DNA of 64,000 nt from Lyophyllum atratum (lineage: Eukaryota > Basidiomycota > Agaricomycetes > Agaricales > Lyophyllaceae): positions 186,001-250,000 of the forward strand of contig JACGCN010000010.1 of the NCBI GenBank assembly GCA_014905825.1, in the 5' to 3' direction. The number at the start of each line of letters is the position of its first letter. Position 1 is the stretch's first letter. Positions 46,314-55,505 of this stretch are shown one piece after another. The translations under genes were made by a program, and so were the position numbers. The notes beneath the pieces are model-generated. The model did no database searches. It was not told the origin of the DNA and saw only the letters and a program-made list of their open reading frames with translations.

Positions 46314-47493
46314 CGGTGTACCAAGGTTTGGTGCGGCTCTACCGTCACCGCTGACGGTGGGACGACCCCGACCTTACAAGGCTGATTTGGCGCCTCTACC
46401 ATCCTCTCTCCGACCTCACTGCCTCGCGAAGGATCGCCTCCTACTGTGGACACCCGTCGTCGCGCGTCAGCTCAACGCCAATCATGCCATGACCGAGGAG
46501 GACCTGGCGCGGGTCCTCAACGTCATCTCTGCATCGTGGTCACATGGCACGAGGGAGACATATGGCTCGGGTTTGCTTGTGTACCATGTATTCTGCGATA
46601 CGCGCGGTGTACCTGACTCAGAGCGGTGCCCAGCACATTCAAACCTGGTGTTATCTTTTCTGGCTGCGTGTGCGGGGTCGTACTCGGGGACAGCTTTGGC
46701 CAACAATCTGTACGGAGTACAGGCATGGCACACCCTTCACGGTGCGACCTGGACCATGACTCCTACCGAAGTCCAGGCGGCATTGGATGGTGCGAAGAGG
46801 CTGGCACCACCAGGATCGAGGCGCGCGAAAAGGGAGCCATTCACACTGGATCTCATGACGCGACTGTGTTCACGCCTCGACCCCAGCGACCCCATCGACG
46901 CTTCCATTGGTGCGTGCTTCAAGTGCGCTTTCTTCACGACAGCGCGCTTGGGCGAGTTTGTGCTTGGGAACCTCGATGCCTTCGACCCGGCCATCCACAT
47001 TAAGCGGAGCGACGTGCGTAGCGGACAGGATCGACAAGGCAATCAGGTCACTATCCTCTTCGTTCCCCGCACAAAGGTATCCCCTGAAGGGGAAGAACTC
47101 TACTTCGCACGACAGGAAGGACCATGCGACCCGGAGGAAGCACTAGCTCACCACCTTCGTGTTAACGACCTCGACGACAGAACTCATCTTTTCGCCTATC
47201 GCCACGGCAAATCGCAGCGGCCGCTGACTCGCACCACCTTCACGAGGCGTCTCAACGCCATTGCCAAGCAGCTTGGGATGGAAATCCTGCGCTTCCACGG
47301 CATAAGGATTGGGTCAGTCCTAGAGTATCTTCTTCGGGGAGTACCCCTCGCAGTTGTCAAGGTCATGGGTCGATGGAGCAGTGATGCCTTTGAGGTGTAC
47401 CTCCGGAAACATGCCGTCGTTCTGGCACCATACCTCCAGGACACCCCGGTATTTGAGGAGTTCACACGGTTGACCCTACCCCGGGTACGATAA
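46261..47493 (+). CDS. Tyrosine recombinase of the DIRS-like element
   Basis: A 410-codon ORF in the third frame; ATG at 46261 lies inside the RT ORF. The N-terminal core-binding helices include TYGSGLLVYHVFCDT. The catalytic domain shows the tetrad arginine in FFTTARLGEFVL, the H-x-x-R pair in RFHGIRIGS, a tryptophan in the third conserved position (VMGRWSSDAF) and the nucleophile tyrosine in EVYLRKH, giving R..H-x-x-R..W..Y. A lysine in FVPRTKVSPEG fits the beta-hairpin lysine. In DIRS elements this enzyme integrates a circular cDNA in place of an integrase. The frame is open above the ATG, so a frameshift or re-initiation from RT is possible. Confidence 0.87.
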   Translation: MRGSGRSGPSTTLIGVLNGVPRFGAALPSPLTVGRPRPYKADLAPLPSSLRPHCLAKDRLLLWTPVVARQLNANHAMTEEDLARVLNVISASWSHGTRETYGSGLLVYHVFCDTRGVPDSERCPAHSNLVLSFLAACAGSYSGTALANNLYGVQAWHTLHGATWTMTPTEVQAALDGAKRLAPPGSRRAKREPFTLDLMTRLCSRLDPSDPIDASIGACFKCAFFTTARLGEFVLGNLDAFDPAIHIKRSDVRSGQDRQGNQVTILFVPRTKVSPEGEELYFARQEGPCDPEEALAHHLRVNDLDDRTHLFAYRHGKSQRPLTRTTFTRRLNAIAKQLGMEILRFHGIRIGSVLEYLLRGVPLAVVKVMGRWSSDAFEVYLRKHAVVLAPYLQDTPVFEEFTRLTLPRVR

Positions 47494-48190
47494 TGTATGT
47501 TCCGCTCCTTTTGGTCTGTGGGGGTCCGCGCTTCGCTCGACGCGTCGCGGCGCTCCTCAAACGTTTTGGGAATCGCAGCTCACTGCGGACCGTTTCTCCA
47601 CAGATTCAGGTCGATGTTTCGAGCTAAAGGACCTTCGGTCCTTTCCCCAAAACACAGCAACAAGTTACAAATTCGCAATAGATATATTGTTTGTACTGTT
47701 ACTGGTCTCATCTAACATGATACGTCGCCCCCGCGCGATCTCTTACACATAGACGGAAGGTTGGTGAATCGGAGATGGGCCTGGAGGCCTGTTTGCATTG
47801 GAGGATTTTGCCAAGCCTTGCTCCTTTTGGCCGAGTCGGGCCGCCGAGCTGCCAGTGACAAGTTGTTCGTTCCAAGTTCGTTCCATCATCACTACATTTG
47901 CAGGAGTAACAAGACGGCTGCGTGGCCCATATTTTTGGGGTCTATTTGGAGAACACAGAAGCAATTATTGTGGTAGTATCCCTACGAATGTGAAGACTCC
48001 ACTATACGCGACGCAGACCAATGACTGCCATTTCCTCAGCGCCTCTGCACATTCCCGTTGGCCTTCATTATCTTGATTTATAGGCATAGTCACGGAAACA
48101 CTATCCTCATTAAAGATAATAAGGTCACCGCTAGATATGAACATGCGTCGATAATGTCCGATCTTTCTTCCAAGCCACATCATAAAATTC
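47494..48190. repeat. 3' region of the element with stem-loops, then intergenic
   Basis: 47515-47604 contains paired arms TCTGTGG/CCACAGA and GGTCCGC/GCGGACC enclosing a GC-rich loop. 47626-47644 is a perfect 8-bp hairpin (AAAGGACC, TTC, GGTCCTTT). From about 47715 to 48190 nothing recognisable lies before the 3' end of the esterase gene. Confidence 0.6.
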
Positions 48191-49959
48191 CTAGTACTTT
48201 GACTTCCCTTCAAACTTGCGAACCATTTCGGCTGCGAGATTGCGACCTGTCTGCTCGCTGGGGTGTAACTCATCCCACCACATGAAGGAATCGCGTTGAT
48301 CCTCAGTGCAGTCACCGCTGGACGAAGTTCAGAAACGAATGTGATGAAAGCATGGAAACAGCGTACATGTCGCAATAATGCCAATCAAATGGGTTGGGAC
48401 ACTGGTGGCAATGTCTGGGAGCAAGCAGTTAGTCTATGTCAAAGAGTGAGTCGTACTAGCTATACCCAGTCACATTGGCTGGCAACGACCCATTGTAGTA
48501 CTTGTCGGGGTTGTCATAGTAGTCCTCCAACAAGGTATACGTATTGAAATACTGCAGCGTGGTCAGTGTGTTGAGATGGCTCATGTTGTCTGACCACTAA
48601 CCTCGACAATTCCGTCCCCCTTGAATTCTGCGTTGAGAACGCTGACACCATCTTTGACGAGTCTATTGAGAGTGTTGGGATAATTATACGCGGATTTGTG
48701 CCATTGTGTACTATTCCTGTCCGTCGTATCCGGCCAATAGATAGTGCCTTCGGGATTATCGGCATAGAGGCGGGTCAGCTGCAGCGGGATCATGCTCATT
48801 AGAACGAACTGCCTCGCGCCAATGGAGTGCATAGAGCGAACAAAGTTCAGCTGGCAGTCGGCGAGATCTGCCAATGAACTATTGTCTGGTTGGTCATTCG
48901 AAATGAACGAGTGGATGCCTGTGAACAACTATCAGCTAATAGCAGAAGCCGCCAAGCAGAAGACATGCCAACGTCGTTTGTTCCAATCCAGACGATGACC
49001 TTGAATTCTTCGGGGTCCAGCTGCAAATGACCATGCGCTACGTGGTCTTGTATGAACCACGCCTTTTGTCCATTGGAGACATCGGGATATGTTGTAACTG
49101 GAGTGATGTTGTTTGAGCAGACTGTTCCGCCTACGGCGTAGTTCCAGATTTTGTAGTTTCCGTAGGTTCCAAGATAGAATGGCCATTGGTAGCCTCCATT
49201 GGCGGCTAAGAAAATTTGGTGTTCGATGAGGTTTCCGTCAACCTCGTTTCGAAATTCGAGTACTCACCGTGGTCGGTAGGCGGATATACCGCTTGGTAGT
49301 CTTTGCGAGGGTAAGTCCCGTTTCCGATGCTGTGAGCACGCGATTCAATCAAGATGCATATGCTCATGTCAGTGCCGAGAATAATGCATTGAAATCAAGA
49401 CTACGCACTGCAGAGATGGAGAATAGGGACCTTAGGGCATTCATGCAGGAGGTCAGCACGCAGTTGATATCTCGGGTTGGAGAAGTAAAGTCGGCAGAAG
49501 AGGGTGAGGTTGATGAATTGGCCTCGGATTCAGGCAGTGTGACAGAACCCGATGACTAGGGCGGGCTATCTGGTGTCATGCGATTCCATGCCAGTGTTGG
49601 ACAAGGGAGGAGGGAAGAAGACGAGGTGCGAAGTTGAAGCTCCGATGGATTGCGTCTTTCCAAACTTCGACAGCGAGTGATTATCGATATAATTACAAGT
49701 ATATAACAAGAAAGTTGCAGAAGTACTGAAAGCTAAAGAAAGCCATTGGAAAAGTGATTGAAAAAGTGGAAGTGTCAGTAAGTGGTAAGTGAAAGCGAAG
49801 AAAGCAGAAGTCGAAGTGCCGAAATCAGAAGTTACAAGCGTTGTACTTTTACTGATGTTGGTCACTCAAACTATCACCAAAGACGCAAACGTGTTTCAGG
49901 CTTTTGCTAGCGGCAACAGCGAGCGAGGTCAACCATAGCACTGGCACCAAGGACAACAT
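48191..49959 (-). CDS. Secreted GDSL-family esterase/lipase (CE16-like)
   Basis: Predicted secreted SGNH esterase acting on acetylated polysaccharides or lipids. Exon 1 (ATG 49959) encodes a signal peptide (MLSLVPVLWLTSLAVAA) and block I CVFGDSLSD with the nucleophile. An unusually long first intron (49330-49852, 523 nt) follows, then GNGTYPRKDYQAVYPPTDH, NYAVGGTVCSN (Gly block) and WIGTNDVG (Asn block). The next intron begins GC instead of GT. IHSFISNDQPDNSS and YFNTYTLLEDYYDNP follow. Two last introns lead through HCHQCPNPFDWHYC to WWDELHPSEQTGRNLA, which supplies Asp and His. Stop at 48191. All catalytic residues are present and the frame is continuous if the introns are as read. Confidence 0.8.
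49330..49852. other. 523-nt inserted segment forming intron 1 of the esterase
   Basis: About ten times longer than other introns nearby. It carries an opposite-strand open frame ending at 49559 that reads as a short coiled coil (ENNALKSRLRTAEMENRDLR) with an acidic tail (EEGEVDELASDSG). No in-frame ATG opens it, so it looks like a 3' gene fragment rather than a gene. Confidence 0.5.
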
Positions 49960-50747
49960 CGAAGCTGCTGTAGACTGTAGTGCAGGTAGAGTTCGAGAGC
50001 GAAGAGTTCTCGCACTTGTCTGGCACTGTTGAATCCGGGGGATCAAGAATGGGAGAAGCCATGCGCTGTAGACTCCGTCTCGGTGTGTCTTCGCAAGAAT
50101 TCTTGCCTGAATGATTGACGTATACTCAGCGGTCTCTCGGACCGTCAGAGGGATTGTCCTTCGAACAGGTCACAAGCGTACTTGCCGTAATTGGGTCGTT
50201 CTGAGGATTTGCGACTGGGAAACACGACGCAGGTTTTGATTTTTGGTGGCTCCTCCCATGAATCTCCAACAGCGTCATAGAGTAGATGCTCTCGTAGTGC
50301 TCGGAGTTCTTGTACGTGGAAGGACCGCCTTGATCATGGGTGACTCTGTCAAAACACGGTCATGTGAGTATATCAGAGGGTGTGACGTCGACACGGAGGC
50401 TGCATCTTCCTTGAATTTTACCACGATCTCCTTGCCTCGTTGTAAGTACGAACACGCCTCACCTCTCTTCTGTTTTGCCTGTATCTTTCTCGACCCGTTG
50501 TCATTTATCCGTAGTATGTGCTAGAGCGTTCGTAAGTGTGATCTGGTCACTAATGGGCGTATTTTTAGAAATTTGTGCAGTCACAGTCCCGAAAGCTATA
50601 AAGTAAGTAGGTGTCGACAAGATGGTTTCCGCAACCACCGTTCGAGATTTTATCGCACCTGAACGTCTTGGCCTATAGCCCTCGCGAATCCCTGTTGGAA
50701 CTGCTCCTCTCGCGACCTAAGCAACTGGACTTCGGCCGCTAGGTGAT
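49960..50747. promoter_or_regulatory. Divergent upstream region: esterase / FunK1-C
   Basis: The esterase side shows nothing. From about 50230 on, the sequence matches the FunK1-A upstream region, including TCAAAACACGGTCATGTGAG at 50349-50368 and the disabled ancestral exon 1 at 50621-50745. Confidence 0.55.
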
Positions 50748-53380
50748 ATGACCTCAACGCCGGCTCACGTATTAAGCTCCTCGCATGCTGTATGGGATAG
50801 CCAAGAATCGTAAGTACCTTACATAAATGCGTTGGATGTTTCTCCCACCCTGAAAATTCGGTTTAGAGTCGACACGGTATCACCTCGGATCCGGAAGGAC
50901 ATTGTCGACCACGATCGGTGTGACATGGAATCAATGCTCGGCTTGTTCTTAAAACGCTGCCTCAAGAAACCGGACGACGAAGTTGACCCCGGGGAACTTC
51001 TGGCGAAATGTCTCGAGACCGTCCTACCCATCTGCAACGATCCAGAAGTCCGCCAGCAGCTAACACAATAGTGAGTTTTGTGAGCTGAACACGCAGTAAA
51101 GTTAGTTAAATTCTCCCATCAGCTGCGGTTTCGCCGATGAAAAACAAACCCGGTACCCAAAATTTGTTTCCGTGTTCAACCTTATCCTTGGAAAAATCGA
51201 TAAGCTGCAAACCAAGACTGCAGGTTCTGGCACATTGAAGTCATTGGGCCTCAGGAGTCCCGATGAAAATGAAATCATGTTCTACTGCAATGACCCTACG
51301 GAAAATTCAGCGACGCATAACAACCTGATGCGTAAACCTGACATTGGCATCGTTCCTTTGGAGCATGCTATGGCCTGTCTACCGGACGTCGATGAATACG
51401 ACGAATGGGATGCGGCCGCGCAGATGTCTTCAAGTTGTTTTCAACCGAAGTGTGCATTTCAATGGGATCACTTCTTCTCCGTGCTGGAGTTCAACCTTAC
51501 CGAGAACACTCTGGCCCAGCCACCGCCGCAGTATACGACAGCTCTTCAGTCTGTCATACCTGCCATCTGGGACATAAACCATCTATCCCCGAAGAACGAG
51601 GCTCTTAATCAGAAAAGGGGAAAACCTAGCCCTGCCAGCGCTCCACACCCCAAACGGACCGCAGCGGAGAAGTCTTCAGATAGGTGGGACAAATGGTTTG
51701 ACAAGCTGAAGGCGAGCATTGGTTGGTTTTTTTGTTTCGAATGTGAACCTTCTTATTGACTTTCGATTGCACTGGCTCCGGAAGCAGCTGCCCAAACATC
51801 CAGAGAGCCAAGGATGGAAAAGAGGCTTGCCTCTCAGGACGATGCTCATGAGCCCACGAAGCGTCTGAAACTTTCTCCAGCATCCTCGAGTACTTCAGAT
51901 ACAGATCACGATGACGATGACCTTGGGAAATCTCCTGTGCTCCAATGTGCGATGTACGCAGCGGAGATGCTGTGCCGCGGTATTTACGCAACTCATGCCA
52001 TCACCATCTTAGTTGCTGGTACGTCTACCTTTAGTCTACTTATTATCACCCGTTAAGCTTGTCATCAGATGAGATGGCTTGGATATGGTGGTTTGACCGA
52101 CAAGGAGCCATTCAGACGACTGGCATCGATTTCATTCAGGACTTACCATATTTCGTCGTCCTCCTTGTTGCATTCCAACGATTCAACAAGGCAGACTGGG
52201 GAATCATTGAGAAGCTCTACAAACCCCCCGGCCATAAAGATGACAAGCCAAAGATCGCGGTGGAGATCGAACTTGGAGATAAGGTCGTACTTGCTAGACA
52301 TCGGAGTCCAATCTCAAGCCATTTTAGCCTGGTTGGCCGTGGTACGCATGTCCTTACGGGCGCTGGCTGTGGACGTATTAACAAAAAGAAGGAGTCCTAC
52401 CATGACGGAAAACCCCTTTCTGACATGGACGTTGTACTCAAATTGTATTGGCCTGAAGCCACACGTCCAAACGAAGCAGAAATTATTCAGAAGGCCCTCA
52501 ACATAGACAGCGATATCACGAGAGGCCATCTCCCGGACCTCATCGCGTCTAAAGACATAGGTTGCGTCACCGCGAATATTCGACTTGAACTTGGCATCTC
52601 GCCAAGTCCAAGTAGCCCCTATAGCCAACCACGATTGTTGCGTGTACTGCTTTTAGAAGGCCTCCTCCCAAATGATAAATGGAGAGCGGCGGCTACTTTC
52701 ATGCGCCTATGGGTCGAATGGTATCAATGTACGTCCGGGCGTATGCCATTTTATACTTGCCTTAGCATGACCCTCTTCACCTAGGCCATCGTGTGCTATG
52801 GGTCAACGGCATCAGACACTGCGACATCAGCCTTGATAACTTGATGGTCCACCCGCGGACGAAGATGGGTATTCTCAATGACTTCGACCTTGCTGTTCTT
52901 GAAGGCCACCATGTCATCGGCGGAGAACCCACCGGAACTGTGCCCTTCATGGCAGTCGATCTGCTTACGCCCGAATACTATGATGGAAAGGTCGAACGCC
53001 GCTATCGTCACGATCTCGAATCGTTCATCTGGGTCTTGGCTATCGTGACCTTGGAGCAGAGCGCGATTTATGAATATCATCTTAAGAAGTGGCAAACGGG
53101 AGATTACAACACCTGCAGGGAGGCGAAGTCGGATTTTGCACGGCAGTTCAAAAAAGACGAGCACCAGGAGAAAGGGGTCGATCACTCCCAGCGGGAACTG
53201 TTAAAAGCTCTTGTAAAGTGGCTGGCGAATAGGTGGGATGCCCCGGGGCCACCATATGCACCACCTTCGGATCACTCAGAGGAGGACCTGGACTACCTTC
53301 GCGGATTTGAGGACGTTGTGGCGGGATTCTGGTCCCCCGACTGGCCTGTGTTCAAACGCCTCACCACTGTCATGCCTTGA
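50748..53380 (+). CDS. FunK1-family fungal protein kinase, copy C
   Basis: Third FunK1 kinase, in opposite orientation to copies A and B and closest to A. ATG at 50748 (MTSTPAHVLSSSHAVWDSQE). Five introns at the same positions as in A and B give a continuous frame: RIRKDIVDHDRCDMESML, KTAGSGTLKSLGLRSPDENE, DEMAWIWWFDRQGAIQTTG, FMRLWVEWYQC, catalytic loop HCDISLDNLMV, NDFDLAV, GTVPFMAVDLLTPEYY and DLESFIWVLAIV. The catalytic loop has HCD where A and B have HGD. The ancestral first exon upstream (ATG 50621) is closed by TAG and then TAA. Intron 3 starts GTTGGT instead of GTGGGT. Both the shared TAA and the shared start indicate that A and C descend from one truncated ancestor. Stop at 53380. 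Confidence 0.8.
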
Positions 53381-54133
53381 ATTCGCCCTCAGATCCCCAA
53401 CCAACACACATTTACGGTCCCCGGGTGTTTTCTTTCGTAAACAAATGTTGTAGAAACATACCCTAATGTGCAATTGACGCGTTCGACGCGCGATATATGG
53501 ATTTCTATCGATTGTGGAATGGAAGACCAAGGAATGGACTATATTTACTTTACTGCAGGCGCACAAGATTCTCAACAACAGCATCATTAGGCCTTGAAGC
53601 ATTCAACATCCCGATAGCGCTCGTTTAGGCAGTATTGAAAAGGGTTTGGTTCACGGAAAGCAGTTTCATGACCTGGTGTCGTGGAAGATAGCGCAACGTG
53701 ATGCCACACATCGTAAGGCAAGTCAGCCATACCGCGACAGACTCTAAGTACCAGTTGGGTGCAAGTTACATGGAAAACGCATATTGGCAGAACACGACCT
53801 GGGCGTTGATATAAAATCGTAACGAGGGAACTGCCACACCATTTGCGTACCTAACAGTAATTACAGTGTTCGAATGTCCATCAGGCGTGTCTCGACATGG
53901 GCAACGGGGACGGTTGACAGCGGGCCTGTGCTAGCCTGGCCAGTTGGTGTTCCCCAGACAGAGGGATGGGGTCATTACGCAGCGGGGGCCTGGCAGAGCG
54001 GGAAGCTCGGTGCGCCGACTATAATGCCGGAGGATTGAAAAGGCTGCGATGCTGCGATGAGTTAATGCGGGGAGACTATCAATGCGTAAGGGCCACACAC
54101 CTGTATCGCGGCCATCAAAGACGAAAGCAATCG
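53381..54133. other. Intergenic: FunK1-C 3' flank, then nothing recognised
   Basis: The first 120 bp match the 3' flank of FunK1-B (27840-27956), including GGGTGTTTTCTTTCGTAAAC. The remaining 600 bp show no gene. Confidence 0.5.
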
Positions 54134-54727
54134 TCAAACCTCCTCCAAATATCCCTGCACAATCAAATGCTCGATATCCGCCCTCCTAACCATGAACCTC
54201 TCCCCCTTCTTGAAATTGATGTTCCCAAGCTCTGTCTGGATCTCCCCGCAGTCCCGGACCACCTTTACCAGGACATGCAGATCTTTCGGCGGCTGCGTGA
54301 TGCTCGCCATGATATCGAGCTCGTCCGAGAAATCGGACCGGAAGTCCATGATCGAGCTATGATACTCGCGCAGGAAATCTACCTCGTGTGGCGAGAGCTT
54401 GCCGCGGATATCCTGATTCGAGAGAATGTGGGGCAAGGCACCGCCGACGTTCCAGTACATGTCCCGCAGGCGATCGGTGCGGTGAGTGTGGTAGGCGAGG
54501 AGGCAGCGTTTGTTGCGGTGGATCGCGGTTAGGATAACGTATAGGCCTGGAGGGTGGCCGTCGAGGAGAGCGAAAGGCTCGGCAGCCTTCTCGAGGTCGC
54601 GTTGTTCGCGGATGATGGATCGGACGAGGGCATCGTTGTACTTGAGTAGAGTGTCTGTTTGTGTGGACCTTCGCGACTCCATCACGAGTTGCGTGGCGAG
54701 CTCGCCGTATTGACGCGCTTCGCTCAT
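54134..54727 (-). CDS. PSF1: GINS complex subunit PSF1
   Basis: Psf1 is one of four GINS subunits in the CMG replicative helicase. A single-exon 197-codon ORF from ATG 54727, the usual length for the family. It begins ARQYGELATQLVMESRR, then TLLKYNDALVRSIIREQRDL (helical A-domain), then a loop ending HRNKRCLLAYHTHRTDRLRD, the family signature. After LSPHEVDFLREYHSSIMDF, a C-terminal B-domain reads LHVLVKVVRDCGEIQTELG and IEHLIVQGYLEEV. Intact. Its first 120 or so coding bases and promoter recur at 61950-62110. Intron-free structure is unusual for this window. Confidence 0.95.
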   Translation of the reverse strand: MSEARQYGELATQLVMESRRSTQTDTLLKYNDALVRSIIREQRDLEKAAEPFALLDGHPPGLYVILTAIHRNKRCLLAYHTHRTDRLRDMYWNVGGALPHILSNQDIRGKLSPHEVDFLREYHSSIMDFRSDFSDELDIMASITQPPKDLHVLVKVVRDCGEIQTELGNINFKKGERFMVRRADIEHLIVQGYLEEV

Positions 54728-55505
54728 CGTGGTTTACAGTAAAGAGCGTGTCACATGTGTGACATTTCGCGATTGAGTAATTTCTTGTGTTCTTGTCCGT
54801 CACGTTCACAGCAAATTGACGCGTGTCTGCGCCATGGCCACGACTTCCTTCGAGTAGGGCGCCGTTCCCTAGAGAGTATGACCGCGAAGAGGACATAATG
54901 CCGACTACACGAACCTTGGGCAACTCAACACCACCGTGATCGTACAGCACCTTCCCCTTGACCTCTGCATATTCGCCCACCTGATCGCCCTTCCCACCGC
55001 GCTCGACGACTTGTTGGCACGACGTGCACAGGTCCTGAGGCGGGACGAGAGTCTCGGATGAGGTTCCGGCCTTGAGAGTGTTGAACGAAGCATCGAGACC
55101 GCTGGTCGGTCCGGGGCGGGCCTCTTTAGGGTGGACGGGTGTTGAGACAGCACCTATGGAAGTCAGATGCATCTTTCGGGACACCTTATCCTAACCCCCA
55201 GCCTCACCCCCCTTGCCCAAGAGAACCTGCCACCCGGCCTAGAACCAACACCCACCCGACTCTTCATCGCGTCATCAGCCTTGTCAGTTACAACCAAAAT
55301 TGTTTCCATGTAGAACTCTTTCATCGGCTTATCAACTATCATGAAAGGAACTGCCAAGCAGACCATTGGTCTGCAGGTCAGCCACACGCTCCAGATGGTT
55401 ATAAGACCGGGCGACGCCTTCTCCACTCCACTTCTCACCCTCCTTTAGCTATTGCACCCCTCTTTCACGCATCTGGTTATCACGTTTTCTTTTGCTATTC
55501 TGGAA
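54728..55505. promoter_or_regulatory. Divergent region between PSF1 and fungalysin
   Basis: The PSF1-proximal 45 bp are duplicated at 62060-62110. Open frames on the minus strand (54890-55170) have no recognisable family. No gene is called. Confidence 0.4.

Larger units (their letters stand above)
42290..47715 (+). mobile_element. DIRS-like tyrosine-recombinase retrotransposon
   Basis: Three ORFs in three frames encode gag, reverse transcriptase plus RNase H, and a tyrosine recombinase. That set defines the DIRS order (no integrase, no aspartic protease seen). The outer limits are estimates. The 5' side must lie between the NOPCHAP1-like ATG (42248) and the gag ATG (42506), and the 3' side past 47493. 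Strong stem-loops occur near both ends (42380-42411; 47515-47604; 47626-47644). No long terminal direct or inverted repeat could be found by eye, so the exact boundaries and subgroup remain open. Confidence 0.8.

Noticed and set aside
47965..48190. Minus-strand frame after the esterase stop with a hydrophobic end (VCVAYSGVFTFVGILPQ)
   Set aside because: The esterase ends naturally at 48191 after its Asp/His block, and no splice site links this tail.
50243..50524. Open frame upstream of FunK1-C (MGDSVKTRSCEYI) also present upstream of copy A
   Set aside because: The corresponding stretch in copy B is interrupted by stops. The conservation is better explained as shared promoter sequence.
54890..55175. 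Minus-strand open frame beginning MHLTSIGAVSTPVHPKEA
   Set aside because: No family resemblance, no convincing splice continuation, and it overlaps the promoters of PSF1 and the fungalysin gene.
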